A DNA stretch of 64,000 nt from Bradyrhizobium sp. Ce-3 (GCF_022835695.1 NZ_BQUV01000003.1:62001-126000); one strand, 5' to 3'. Numbered from the stretch's first letter, positions 26,872 to 36,626 are shown. Numbers and translations are program-made. The notes: generated from the letters alone by a model not told the origin.

Positions 26872-27624
26872 TTAATTCATCCGCGCCGCCGGCCGCCACG
26901 CGGCCTCGGTGACGAGCGGCGCATCGACGTAACGGCTGACGCCGTTCTGGTCGATCACGAAGGTCGGCCGAAAACTCCTGATGTCGGTATCCTCGATCAT
27001 CGCCATGCGGCGGTTGTCGAGCGTCAGCCAGTGGCCGTCGAGCCGGGCCGCCACCACCGCATGGTCCTCGCCGCCGAGCAGATCATGCATGACGACGATG
27101 CGCAGATCCTCCGGCGCCACGCCGGCCTTGGCGAGCGCCACCAATTTCGCGATCGCATAGTCCTCGCAATCGCCGCTGCCGCGGGCGAATGTGGCGAGCG
27201 GCGTCGCCCAGACGTCGGGCTCGCCATAGGCCGCAAGATCGCTGCCCGGACGAATCGCAAGGTTGATGGCACGGTTGATCTCGCCGAGCCTGGCGCGGCC
27301 TTGGCGTGCCCGTCCGGCATCGACGATTGCCAGGAACCGCAGTGCTTCCGGCGACGCGCAACCGGCGCGGTCGCGCTCGCAGGCTGCGAGTTGCGCCAGT
27401 TCATCGGCGAGCTGGCGCTGCACGCCGAGCCATTTGTCGTGCAGACCGCCGTCGGCAAGCAGGCTGGTCGCGAGGCCAAACGGTTCGGTGGACGTTCTGA
27501 GCAGGGTTGCCGGGCCGGGCGAGAGCAGCGAAGCGGCATTGAGCTCGGCAACCGGCGCGGCGACGGCCAGGCCGAAGCCCAGCATCACGGCGCGCAGCGC
27601 ATACGAGCGAAGCGAGAATCCCAT
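26872..27624 (-). CDS. LapG-like transglutaminase-type cysteine protease (bacterial BTLCP family)
   Basis: 250 residues from the ATG at 27624 with a Sec signal peptide ending near residue 30. The triad is visible as C153 in GSGDCEDYA, H188 in GEDHAVV and D203 in TLDNRR. This order and spacing match the periplasmic protease family that includes LapG, which clips the N-terminus of LapA-type adhesins. It is divergent from the large FecR/VCBS-repeat protein gene, its plausible substrate. Family members also occur without adhesins, so the pairing is inference. Confidence 0.82.
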   Translation of the reverse strand: MGFSLRSYALRAVMLGFGLAVAAPVAELNAASLLSPGPATLLRTSTEPFGLATSLLADGGLHDKWLGVQRQLADELAQLAACERDRAGCASPEALRFLAIVDAGRARQGRARLGEINRAINLAIRPGSDLAAYGEPDVWATPLATFARGSGDCEDYAIAKLVALAKAGVAPEDLRIVVMHDLLGGEDHAVVAARLDGHWLTLDNRRMAMIEDTDIRSFRPTFVIDQNGVSRYVDAPLVTEAAWRPAARMN

Positions 27625-28220
27625 GTGACACCCCCTGTCCGCTCGTCGGCGGGTGGACACTACACCGCACACGCGACCGGATCGTTTCATGCCGCCAGCA
27701 TGACCAACGATCCGTTCGAATCGACTTAAGATGTGGGGAATCAGGCCGGCAGGCTGAAGGGCGCCTGCCCGGGGTCCCGAAAACTTTACCGGTTTGTGAA
27801 ACGAACCGGCGAACCTTTATCCACCGTCTTCCGTCTCATGCTTGCCTCCTGGTTAACCGGCCGGTCCGCGCGCGGGACTGCTGTGATTTGTAAGCTCATT
27901 CACAGCTTTGGCCGGGAATTTGGAGTCAAATGCCCTCTCGGGGCTGCGGGGAAATAGAGGCAAGTACAGAAATGCCGGTTAATACCACGAATACGTGGCG
28001 GAATACCTATCTTGGCATAAATCCCACCATATGCTACCACTCCATGAGCCGAAACTACGCGGCTTCTACAAGAGTGAGCCAAGTCACACCCGCTCAAACG
28101 GCACGATCGAACCACCTTGCGCAAGCACAGGACAGTTTCGTCGAGCTTTATCCGATGATATGCAGGCAAAATCGTTCGGATATTCTTGAGTTATTAACCT
28201 TCGTGGTGCGGTGATCCGCA
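27625..28220. other. Intergenic control region between protease and FecR/VCBS gene
   Basis: About 600 bp, less GC-rich than its surroundings from roughly 27960 on, and without a convincing gene. A small hairpin with arms CCACG and CGTGG (27985-27998) and several TTAACC/GGTTAA half-sites (27853, 27976, 28193) are the only structures I see. The latter resemble CtrA half-sites but lack the full TTAA-N7-TTAA arrangement. The length suggests regulated transcription of the surface protein. Confidence 0.5.
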
Positions 28221-31200
28221 GTGAACTTTGTCGAGAAATTCGACGGCCATTCGCCGAACGTGGACGGTTATGTCCGCGGATCGGTGCATGTCGACAGCGT
28301 TTCCACGCACGCTCCGCCCGGCGCGATCACGGTCGACGACGGGCAATTGCTGTTCACCGGCGACTTCAAGCGAACCGGGCTCGACCTCGCCATCTCGAAG
28401 GACGACCAGGAACTCGTCCTGCACGACTACTTCAAGGGCGAGAAGCGCGCGGCGCTGGCGTCGCCCGATGGCGCGCATCTGACCGGCGACCTCGTCAACG
28501 CGCTCACCGGTTACACACAATATGCCCAGGCCGGCGGCCCGGCGGAGCCGGCCAAGGTCATCGGCCATGTCACCAAGCTGACGGGCAGTGCCACCGCCAT
28601 CCGCAACGGCGTCGCCGTCGTCCTGAACCAGGGCGACAACGTCAACAAGGGTGACGTGGTTCAGTCCGGCAGCGACTCGACGCTCGGCATCACCTTCATC
28701 GACGGCACCGTGTTCGGTCTCGGACCGAACGCCAAGATGGTGCTGAACGAGATGATCTACGACCCGAACGGGTCGAGCAATTCGTCGCTGATGAGTCTCG
28801 TCTCGGGCACGATCTCGTTCGTTGCCGGCGCGACCGCCAAGCATGGCGACATGAAGGTCGATACGCCGGTCGCGACCATGGGCATCCGGGGCACCGCGGT
28901 GCTGGTCGAGATCGATTTCGACGTGCAGGGCACCGGCGGGGTGCCGCCGGCCAAATTCCAGGTGCTGGTCGAGCCCGACGGCAGCACCGGCTCCTACATC
29001 CTGTTCGACAAGACGACGCTCAATCCGATCGCGACCGTCGATCAGGCCGGCACCCAGACCATCGTCAACGGCCAGGGCAGCGTCAGCTTCGTCTCGTCGG
29101 CGCAGCTGTCGACCGACGCGCAGAAGCTGATCTCCGACGTCTTTGCGCTGAAGTTCACCGACAACAACAATCCCAACACCAAGCTCACGACGAACTTCAC
29201 CGACAGCGTCGTGCCGGTCACGACCACCCTCAAGCTCGCTACCGGCGAAGTGACGTTACCGACCAGCTTTCTGCTGGCCTTGACCGGCAATGCCGGACCG
29301 CAGGCCGCTGCCCCCAAGACCGACCATGCCCCCGGGCCGCCGGCGGTCGTGACGCAGAATGCCGCGTTCACCGAGCAGGCCGGCCAGACCCATAGCGGGG
29401 CGCTCGACACGGTGACCGGCCGGATCAACTGGCTGGACGTCAATCTCGGCGACAAGCCGAGCGCGATCGTCTCCTTCAGCGCGTTCAGCTACCACGACGC
29501 CGGCGGTGCCGACGTCACCTCGTCGCTGACGGCTGCGGAACAGCAGGCCATCAAGGCCGTCGAGATTCCGCTGCTGCTCGAGCACAATCCGCTGAACACA
29601 AACTTCGGCTCGGCAACCTGGACCTACAGCCTTGCCGACGGCGCCTTCGACTTCCTGGCCGCCGGCGAGACGCTGACGCTGACCTATATCGCGCGCGTCG
29701 ACAACAACTACGCGCCGAGCAACGAGACTGCGTTCAAGACCTTCACCATCACGATCACCGGCACCAACGACACGCCGGTCGTGACGTCGGCGGCGCAGGT
29801 CGGCTCGATCACCGAGCTGCCATGGACGACGAATTCCGCGGCGCCGGATACGGTGCTGGGCACCATCACGTTCACCGATGCTGACCTGACCGATACGCAC
29901 ACGGTCGCCATCATCGGCGTCACCGAAGCCGGCGTCACCAGCGGACTTGCCAGCCAAGCCACCGTGCTGAGCTGGTTGTCGCTGGGCGCGCTGACCGATG
30001 CGACCGACGGCGTGACGGGATCGCGCGGCTGGACGTTCTCGGCCGCCGACAAGAGCTTCGACTACCTCGCCGCCGGCGAGACGCTGACGCTGACCTACAC
30101 GATTCAGATCGACGATCATCTTGGCGGTGTAATCACTGTGCCCGTGACGATCACGATCGTCGGCACCGACGACGTGCCGGTGATCACCTCGCCGACCCAG
30201 GCGGCCGCCATCACCGAGGCCCAGGGGATCACCGGTTCGGTGAAGCCGGATACCGCGACCGGTACCGTGGCCTTCACCGATGTCGATCTCAGCGACACCC
30301 ACAGCGTCACCGTGGCCAGTGTCACCGAAACCGGCGTAACCACGGGACTTCCGGGTCAGGCGACGATACTGAGCTGGATGTCGCTCGGCGCGCTGAAGGA
30401 TTCGACCGGCGGCGTCACCGGATCTAGCGCCTGGACGTTCTCGGCCGCCGACAAGAATTTCGACTATCTCGCAGCCGGCGAAAAACTGACGCTGACCTAC
30501 CTGATCCAGGTCGACGACCATCATGGCGGCGTCGTCACCCAGCCCGTCACGATCACCATCACCGGCACCAACGACACCCCGACATTCGCATCGGAGCCGT
30601 CGACCGTCACGGTCCCCGAGATGATCGGCGAGACCGGTTCGCTCAAGCCGGACACGGCGATCGGCGTCGTGGCGTTTGCCGACGTCGACCTCAGCGACAC
30701 CCACACCGTGTCGATCACCGGTGTGACCGAATCCGGAACCACCACCGGCCTGCCCGAGGACGAGTCCACGGTTCTCAACTGGCTCTCGCTCGGCACGCTG
30801 ACGGATTCGACCGGCGGGGTGGCCGGGTCGCAGGCCTGGAGCTTCTCGGCCGCGGACCAGAATTTCGATTATCTCGCCGCCGGCGAGATGCTGACGCTGA
30901 CCTACACGATCCAGATCGACGACCATCATGGCGGCGTGATCAGCCAGCCCGTGACGATCACGATCACCGGCAGCAATGACACGCCAACCGTCACGTCTGC
31001 GGCGCAGACGGCGATCATCCCCGAGCAGCCGGACACGACGGGTTCATCCGACCTGGACAGCGCATCGGGCGCCGTGACCTTCACCGATGTGGACCTCAGC
31101 GATACACACAGCGTGACCATCATCGGCGTGGCCGAAGCCGGAGCGATCGCGGGCCTGCCCGAGGACGAGGCCACCGTCCTGAACTGGCTGTCGCTCGGCA

Positions 31201-32378
31201 CGTTGACGGATACCACCAATGGCGGGATCGGATCGCAGGCCTGGACGTTCTCGGCCGCGGACCAGAATTTCGACTACCTCGCCGTCGGCGAGAGCCTGAC
31301 GCTGACCTACACGATCCAGATCGACGATCATCATGGCGGCGTCATCAACGAGCCCGTGACGATCACGATCAACGGCGCCAACGACGCGCCGACGCTGGCT
31401 GACGTCAATGCCGGTACGCTCACCGATACGCCAGCTGACGACACGTTCGGCGCGCTGACCGGAACGCTCCATGGCCATGATGTCGACGATGGCGAGACCG
31501 CGACGCTGACGTATGCCGCCGTCAATTCGGACCACGCTGCGGTCAACCAGATCTCGGGCCTCTACGGCGTACTCACCGTCAATCCGAACGGCACCTACAG
31601 CTATGCTCCCGACGCTGCCGCGATCAATGCGCTGGCCAAGGGAACCTATGCCGACGTCTTCACCGTCGAGACGATCGACGCGCAAGGCGCAGTTGGAACG
31701 GCCAAGCTGACCATCGATGTGATCGGCGCCGACGATGCGCCCGTGATCCATGCCGATAACATAGGCATCACCGACAATGCCAACGGGACCGAGACGATCA
31801 CCGGGCTGACGGTGACGGATGTCGATGCGGCAGCCAACGAGACCTTCAGCGTAGCGGCGACGACGACGGGTTCGGGCAGCAGCGTGACGCCTGCCTCGCA
31901 GGGAGGACTTCTCTCCAGTATCAATACCGCGCTCGGATCGACCGGCCTCGTCTACAACCCCGGCCAGACCCCACCGGCGACCGACAAGATCGCGCTGTCA
32001 GTGACCGACGGCCATGGCGCGACCGATACGGTCAATCTGATCTTCAACGTCCAGCAGGATCCGCCACAGCCCGTGACGCTGACGGGGACCAGCGACAAAG
32101 ACGTCTTCTTCGGATCGGGCTATCAGGACAAGTTCGTGTTCGCGCCGAACTTCAACCACGACACGATCCTGAATTTCACCCCGGGCCAGGACCAGATCGA
32201 CCTGTCGACGGTCACCTCGGCAAGCACCTTCAGCAGCTGGTTCGATCAGTATGTGGCGACATCGCCGACCAATTCGGCCGATACGCTGATCACGATCGAT
32301 AGTGCAGACACCATCACGTTGCACAATGTCTCGAAGGCGAGCCTGTCTCAGAACGACTTCATCATTCATTACACGTGA
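28221..32378 (+). CDS. Large FecR-domain / VCBS-repeat surface protein, putative type I secretion substrate
   Basis: 1385 residues from a GTG with an in-frame stop 9 bp upstream. No Sec signal peptide is seen. A FecR-like region spans about residues 115-240 (GDVVQSGSDSTLGITFIDG, then VDTPVATMGIRGTA). A diverged and four closely similar repeats of 134-135 residues follow (about 390-1055), then a classical VCBS repeat ending TIDVIGADDAP. The C-terminus resembles type I secretion target regions (GSGYQDKFVFAPNFNHDTI, then an aspartate-rich DQIDLSTV). No RTX nonapeptide array is present. It probably acts outside the cell as an adhesin or biofilm matrix protein. Neighbours are a LapG-like protease and a CHASE2 cyclase. 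A weak hairpin (GGCCTC/GAGGCC) follows at 32387-32401. Confidence 0.88.
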   Translation: MNFVEKFDGHSPNVDGYVRGSVHVDSVSTHAPPGAITVDDGQLLFTGDFKRTGLDLAISKDDQELVLHDYFKGEKRAALASPDGAHLTGDLVNALTGYTQYAQAGGPAEPAKVIGHVTKLTGSATAIRNGVAVVLNQGDNVNKGDVVQSGSDSTLGITFIDGTVFGLGPNAKMVLNEMIYDPNGSSNSSLMSLVSGTISFVAGATAKHGDMKVDTPVATMGIRGTAVLVEIDFDVQGTGGVPPAKFQVLVEPDGSTGSYILFDKTTLNPIATVDQAGTQTIVNGQGSVSFVSSAQLSTDAQKLISDVFALKFTDNNNPNTKLTTNFTDSVVPVTTTLKLATGEVTLPTSFLLALTGNAGPQAAAPKTDHAPGPPAVVTQNAAFTEQAGQTHSGALDTVTGRINWLDVNLGDKPSAIVSFSAFSYHDAGGADVTSSLTAAEQQAIKAVEIPLLLEHNPLNTNFGSATWTYSLADGAFDFLAAGETLTLTYIARVDNNYAPSNETAFKTFTITITGTNDTPVVTSAAQVGSITELPWTTNSAAPDTVLGTITFTDADLTDTHTVAIIGVTEAGVTSGLASQATVLSWLSLGALTDATDGVTGSRGWTFSAADKSFDYLAAGETLTLTYTIQIDDHLGGVITVPVTITIVGTDDVPVITSPTQAAAITEAQGITGSVKPDTATGTVAFTDVDLSDTHSVTVASVTETGVTTGLPGQATILSWMSLGALKDSTGGVTGSSAWTFSAADKNFDYLAAGEKLTLTYLIQVDDHHGGVVTQPVTITITGTNDTPTFASEPSTVTVPEMIGETGSLKPDTAIGVVAFADVDLSDTHTVSITGVTESGTTTGLPEDESTVLNWLSLGTLTDSTGGVAGSQAWSFSAADQNFDYLAAGEMLTLTYTIQIDDHHGGVISQPVTITITGSNDTPTVTSAAQTAIIPEQPDTTGSSDLDSASGAVTFTDVDLSDTHSVTIIGVAEAGAIAGLPEDEATVLNWLSLGTLTDTTNGGIGSQAWTFSAADQNFDYLAVGESLTLTYTIQIDDHHGGVINEPVTITINGANDAPTLADVNAGTLTDTPADDTFGALTGTLHGHDVDDGETATLTYAAVNSDHAAVNQISGLYGVLTVNPNGTYSYAPDAAAINALAKGTYADVFTVETIDAQGAVGTAKLTIDVIGADDAPVIHADNIGITDNANGTETITGLTVTDVDAAANETFSVAATTTGSGSSVTPASQGGLLSSINTALGSTGLVYNPGQTPPATDKIALSVTDGHGATDTVNLIFNVQQDPPQPVTLTGTSDKDVFFGSGYQDKFVFAPNFNHDTILNFTPGQDQIDLSTVTSASTFSSWFDQYVATSPTNSADTLITIDSADTITLHNVSKASLSQNDFIIHYT
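29790..31380 (+). repeat. Four tandem 402-405 bp coding repeats
   Basis: The motif coding for WTFSAAD (or WSFSAAD) followed by FDYLA recurs with its TTC codon at 30036, 30438, 30843 and 31248, which gives periods of 402, 405 and 405 bp. Each unit also carries TFTDVDLSDTH-like and IQIDDHHGGV-like segments. A fifth, more diverged unit precedes them. The last two units are the most alike. Confidence 0.85.
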
Positions 32379-32469
32379 CGGGCGTAGGCCTCCCAGAGGC
32401 CGGCGGGGCGCTGCGTTGCGCAGTGCTTGCCCGATTGGAACCCGCTCTGGCGCGTGATATCCAGACGAC

Positions 32470-34704
32470 ATGAAACGGCTGAAGGCGATACGAAGGTGGT
32501 TCGGACGGCGCTTCGGTTATGCGCGGCTGGCCTGTGTAGCGCTGCTGATCGGCTTTGCTGCGCTGCGGGCCGCGGATCCGGCCCCGGTACAGGAGCTTCG
32601 CGTCAGGACGTTTGACACATTCCAGGTGCTCGAACCCCGCCAGAAGACCGCGCGCCCCGTCACCATCGTCGACATCGACGAGAAGAGCCTCGCCGATCCC
32701 CGGCTCGGGCAATGGCCTTGGCCACGGACCCGGCTCGCCGACATCGTCACCAATCTCACCCGGCTCGGCGCCGTGGTGATCGCCTTCGACGCGGTGTTCT
32801 CCGAGCCGGACCGCCTCAACCCCGACATCGCCGCCGATACGTTCAGCAGCCTCGACGAGGAGATGCGCGCCCGGCTGCGGCAATTGCCGAGCAATGACAG
32901 CATCCTCGCCGATGCCATCAAGAATTCACGCGTGGTGCTCGGCGAATCCGGCGGGCCCAACGTGCGCGCCGACCTCAACGAGAAGCTCCCGGTCACCGGC
33001 CTTGCGACGCTCGGCGAGGAGCCGCAGCCCTTCATGTTCATGTTTCCGGGGTTGCTGCGCAATGTGCCGGTGCTGGAGGAGGCGGCCGCCGGGCGCGGCC
33101 TGTTCACGATCCGGCCGGAGCGCGACGGCATCGTGCGCCGCGTGCCGATGATCATGGTGGCGCAGGGCATCACCATGCCGTCGCTGAGCTTCGAGATGCT
33201 GCGGGTGGCGAGCGGCTCGGGCACCATCCTGATCAAGGCCGACAAGGCCGGCATCCAGAGCCTCGGCCTCAAGGGCTTTGCGATCCCGACCGACCTCCAT
33301 GGCCAACTCTGGATTCACTACGCCCGCCGCGATCCCTCGATCTATGTCTCGGCCGTCGATGTGCTGGACGGGCGCGTATCCCCGGACAGGATTGCCGGCA
33401 AGCTGATCGTGATCGGCACCTCGGCGGTCGGGCTGAACGACATCAAGACGACGCCGGTGACGCCGGCAATGCCTGGGGTCGAGGTTCACGCCCAGGTGCT
33501 GGAGAGTGCGCTGACCGGCGACGTCGTTTCGCAGCCGAACTACGGCATCGGCATCGAGTTCTTCGCCGCGTTGATCATGGGGCTTCTGGTGATCGCCTTT
33601 GCGCCGAAGTTCGGTCCGATCACGCTGGTCGTCGTCGGCGGGATGTTCGCCTCGGTGCTGACCGGCGCGTCCTGGTACTTCTATTCCCAGCACCGACTGC
33701 TGATCGACTTCACCTATCCGCTGATGTCGACCACGGCGATCTATCTCACGCTGATCTTCTCCGCCTTCGTGCGCGAGCAGCAGCAGCGCCGGCAGATCAG
33801 GTCGCAATTCGTGCAGTACATGTCGCCGGCGCTGGTCGAGCAGCTGGCGCAGTCGCCGGAGCGGCTCGTGCTCGGCGGCGAGGAGCGCGAAATGACCATC
33901 ATGTTCTCGGACATGCGCGGCTTCACCTCGATCTCGGAAACCTACAAGAGCGATCCGCAAGGCCTCACGGCGCTGATGAACCGTTTCCTCACGCCGCTGT
34001 CGAACGCGATCCTAGCCCGCAAGGGCACCATCGACAAATATATGGGCGACGCCATCATGGCGTTCTGGAACGCGCCGCTCGACGACAGGCAGCATCAGCT
34101 CAATGCCTGCGGCGCGGCGCTCGACATGCTGGAGCGTGTCGACGACCTCAACCGCGCGCGCGAGCAGGAGGCCAAGGACGGCGGCCATGTCTATGTGCCG
34201 CTCAACATCGGCGTCGGTCTCAACACCGGCACCTGCGTGGTCGGCAATATGGGCTCCGACGTGCGCTTCGATTACTCGGTGTTCGGCGACAGCGTCAATC
34301 TGGCCTCGCGGCTGGAGGGGCAATCAAAGGAATACGGCTTCCCGATCATCGTGGGATCGAAGACCGCGCTCGCGGTGAAGGAGAAGTTTGCGATCCTCGA
34401 GCTCGATTTCATCATGGTCAAGGGCAAGAAGGAGCCCGAAGTGATCTATGCGATCGCCGGCCGCGAAGACGTGGCGACTTCCGGCCGCTTTCAGCGGCTG
34501 CGCAACCTGACCATCGAGATGCTCGCCTGCTACCGCAGCCGCGACTGGGACGGTGCGCTCGCCGCGATCGAGCGCGGCCGCAAGACCGACGAGGCGCAGA
34601 CGCTGCAATATCTCTACCGCCTCTACGAGGCGCGCATCCGCGCCTTCCAGAAGGAGCCGCCGCCGGATGACTGGGACGGCGCCTTCGCGTTGACGACGAA
34701 GTAG
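32470..34704 (+). CDS. CHASE2-domain adenylate/guanylate cyclase
   Basis: 744 residues. A membrane anchor (about 18-34) leads into an extracytoplasmic CHASE2 sensor (about 45-345, containing VTIVDIDEKSLADPRLGQWPWPR). Three helices (about 355-440) and a class III cyclase domain (about 470-655) follow. Metal-binding aspartates are D481 in MFSDMRG and D527 in MGDAIMAFW. K523 and the serine in DYSVFGDSVNLASRLE suggest ATP rather than GTP as substrate. It probably turns an envelope signal into cAMP. Lying 91 bp after the FecR/VCBS gene on the same strand, it may sense or control that surface protein. Confidence 0.9.
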   Translation: MKRLKAIRRWFGRRFGYARLACVALLIGFAALRAADPAPVQELRVRTFDTFQVLEPRQKTARPVTIVDIDEKSLADPRLGQWPWPRTRLADIVTNLTRLGAVVIAFDAVFSEPDRLNPDIAADTFSSLDEEMRARLRQLPSNDSILADAIKNSRVVLGESGGPNVRADLNEKLPVTGLATLGEEPQPFMFMFPGLLRNVPVLEEAAAGRGLFTIRPERDGIVRRVPMIMVAQGITMPSLSFEMLRVASGSGTILIKADKAGIQSLGLKGFAIPTDLHGQLWIHYARRDPSIYVSAVDVLDGRVSPDRIAGKLIVIGTSAVGLNDIKTTPVTPAMPGVEVHAQVLESALTGDVVSQPNYGIGIEFFAALIMGLLVIAFAPKFGPITLVVVGGMFASVLTGASWYFYSQHRLLIDFTYPLMSTTAIYLTLIFSAFVREQQQRRQIRSQFVQYMSPALVEQLAQSPERLVLGGEEREMTIMFSDMRGFTSISETYKSDPQGLTALMNRFLTPLSNAILARKGTIDKYMGDAIMAFWNAPLDDRQHQLNACGAALDMLERVDDLNRAREQEAKDGGHVYVPLNIGVGLNTGTCVVGNMGSDVRFDYSVFGDSVNLASRLEGQSKEYGFPIIVGSKTALAVKEKFAILELDFIMVKGKKEPEVIYAIAGREDVATSGRFQRLRNLTIEMLACYRSRDWDGALAAIERGRKTDEAQTLQYLYRLYEARIRAFQKEPPPDDWDGAFALTTK

Positions 34705-34753
34705 GTGTCTGTCGTCGTCCCGGCTGGGGACGAAGTAGACGCCACAAACCGAG

Positions 34754-34872
34754 CGTCGTCCCGGCGAAGGCCGGGACCCATAACCACAAATGGGCGTTGG
34801 CTGAAGAGCGTCTCGCCGCGTGCCCATTGCGCCGGCCGCGGAGTATGGGTCCCGGCCTTCGCCGGGACGACG
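34754..34872. repeat. Inverted pair of 29-bp extragenic arms
   Basis: The left arm (34754-34782) starts CGTCGTCCCGGCGAAGG and ends GGGACCCATA. The right arm (34844-34872) starts TATGGGTCCCGGCC and ends GGGACGACG. The arms are exact reverse complements with a spacer of about 60 bp. A shorter single-sided relative lies near 49223. It sits between two convergent genes. Confidence 0.8.
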
Positions 34873-34882
34873 GTGGAGAAAT

Positions 34883-36490
34883 CTACTCCAGCCCGATCTG
34901 CGTCAGATCCTGAAACCAGTGCTGCGCCTGCACGAACCGCTTCACCTTCGGCGATAGCGCGTGCGGATTGGTGTCGTGCACCACCCACACCAGCGCCGCA
35001 TCGTCGACGATCAGCGCGTGCGCCTGTGCCAGCAATTCGTCCTGCCTGGCGGTGTCGAAAGTCTGCTTGGCCTCGTCGATCAGCGCGTCGACCTTTGGGT
35101 TCTTGTAGCCGCCCCAGTTGACGCCAACCGGCGCCACCTGGCCGGAATGGAAGAAACGCACGATGGCATACAGCGGGTCCGACGTGACATAGGCGATGTT
35201 GTTGGCGGTGATGCCGGCGTTCATCTCGTCGGCCGCGCCCTTGCGCCAGTGTGAATAGAGCGTCTCAAGCTCGACCACCTTGAAGTCGATGTCGATGCCG
35301 ATTTCCTTGAAGCTCTGCTGCAGGAATTCGTTCATCGGCAGCGACAGCATCTGCCCGGTGCCGCCCTGGGCGATGATGAAGGTGGTCTTCAGCGGCTTGT
35401 CCTTGGAGTAGCCGGCTTCCTCGACCAGCTTCTTGGCCGCCGCGAGGTCGTATTTCAGCTCGAAGCTCGGCTTGCCGAACCATGGGCTCGACGGGTCGAC
35501 CTGGCCTTTGGCGGGCTTGGCGAGACCATTCATCAGGCCGACTACGGCATCGCGGTCGATCGCAAGGTTGAGCGCCTTGCGCAGCCGGATGTCGGTCCAG
35601 GGCGAGCCCGGCAGCACGCTCAGATGGTAATTCCAGACATGCGGCGTGACGTTGTCGACGATCCTCATGCCGGCGGCCTTGAGCTGCGGCACGGCGTCGG
35701 GCGCCGGCGTTTCGATCAGGTCGACCTGGCCGGCCAGCAGCGCGTTGGTGCGGGTCAGCGCCTCCGGCATCGGAATCAGGATCATCTTGTCGACCTTGGC
35801 CAGCCGCTTCTTGTCCCAATAGTCCGGATTCCTGGTCAGCTCGGCGAGCTCGCGCGGCACCAGCTTGGTCAGCTTGAACGGGCCGGTGCCGGAGGGCTGG
35901 CTGGCGAACTTGTCCCAGTCCTTGCCGAGCTTCTCATATTGCGCGGGGCTCGAGACCAGGAACCAGAGCATCTGGTAGGGAAAGAAGGAGTCGACAGTCT
36001 TGGTCGTGATCTCGATGGTATAGTCGTCGATCTTGGCCCAGCTCGCGACCGAAGGCAGCCGGGTCTTGACCTGCGCACTCTGCCGCTTGTCGAATTGCGG
36101 TGCCTTGTCGTTCAGCACCTTGTCGAGATTCCAGATCACCGCGTCGGCGTTGAAGTCGCTGCCATCGTGGAATTTGACGCCCTTGCGCAAGGTGAAGCGC
36201 CACTTGGTCTTGTCGTTGTCGTCGACCTTCCATTCGGTCGCAAGCCCGGGCACCAGTTTGCCTGGCCGGTCGGCAACGTCCATCTCCCAGGCCACCAGCG
36301 GATCGTAGATCGTGTAGGCGGTGAACTGGTAGGCGCCGGCGCCGCGATCGGGCTGGCCCGTCGTCAGCGGAATGTCGGCCATGGAAATGCCGTAGCGCAC
36401 AACGGACTCCGCGCGCGCCGGCGCGGTTCGCCAGTTTGCGATGAGGGCGAGCAGCGTTGCCGCCATCAGGATTGAACTGCGCGCACGCAT
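34883..36490 (-). CDS. ABC transporter substrate-binding protein, family 5 (Dpp/Opp type)
   Basis: 535 residues from the ATG at 36490 with a Sec signal peptide (MRARSSILMAATLLALIANW, cleavage near ARA-ES). The family-5 core includes VPGLATEWKVDDNDKTKWRF, GVKFHDGSDFNADAV and FNLTKL-like segments such as GTGPFKLTKLVP. It is a clear paralogue of the binding protein on the other strand at 36700, with which it shares the divergent promoter region. It may give the same permease a second ligand range (inference). Confidence 0.9.
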   Translation of the reverse strand: MRARSSILMAATLLALIANWRTAPARAESVVRYGISMADIPLTTGQPDRGAGAYQFTAYTIYDPLVAWEMDVADRPGKLVPGLATEWKVDDNDKTKWRFTLRKGVKFHDGSDFNADAVIWNLDKVLNDKAPQFDKRQSAQVKTRLPSVASWAKIDDYTIEITTKTVDSFFPYQMLWFLVSSPAQYEKLGKDWDKFASQPSGTGPFKLTKLVPRELAELTRNPDYWDKKRLAKVDKMILIPMPEALTRTNALLAGQVDLIETPAPDAVPQLKAAGMRIVDNVTPHVWNYHLSVLPGSPWTDIRLRKALNLAIDRDAVVGLMNGLAKPAKGQVDPSSPWFGKPSFELKYDLAAAKKLVEEAGYSKDKPLKTTFIIAQGGTGQMLSLPMNEFLQQSFKEIGIDIDFKVVELETLYSHWRKGAADEMNAGITANNIAYVTSDPLYAIVRFFHSGQVAPVGVNWGGYKNPKVDALIDEAKQTFDTARQDELLAQAHALIVDDAALVWVVHDTNPHALSPKVKRFVQAQHWFQDLTQIGLE

Positions 36491-36626
36491 AATAAAGGCT
36501 CCGTTGCTGAAAGTCGGAGCTGAAACGTGCAAGCATGGTGCCAGAATAGGCACGGTTTCCCCGTCTTAGCCTAAGGTGGGAAGAAATGACGCGCCCAGTG
36601 GTTATTTGCTGAAGAACTATTCCCCT

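Noticed and set aside
28160-28220. CtrA-type control of the FecR/VCBS gene
   Set aside because: Isolated TTAACC half-sites occur at 27853, 27976 and 28193, but none pairs with a second half-site at seven-base spacing.
29256-30929. Long minus-strand open frame opposite the repeat protein
   Set aside because: It is antisense to the four VCBS-type repeats, so its own repetitive His/Arg/Asp-rich peptide is a mirror of the coding strand. High GC makes stop codons rare in this frame. No start context or motif.
31990-32378. RTX calcium-binding nonapeptide array at the C-terminus of the large protein
   Set aside because: Only one weak GSGYQDKF-like element is present, not tandem GGxGxDxxx repeats, so I call a type I secretion-like C-terminus but not an RTX domain.
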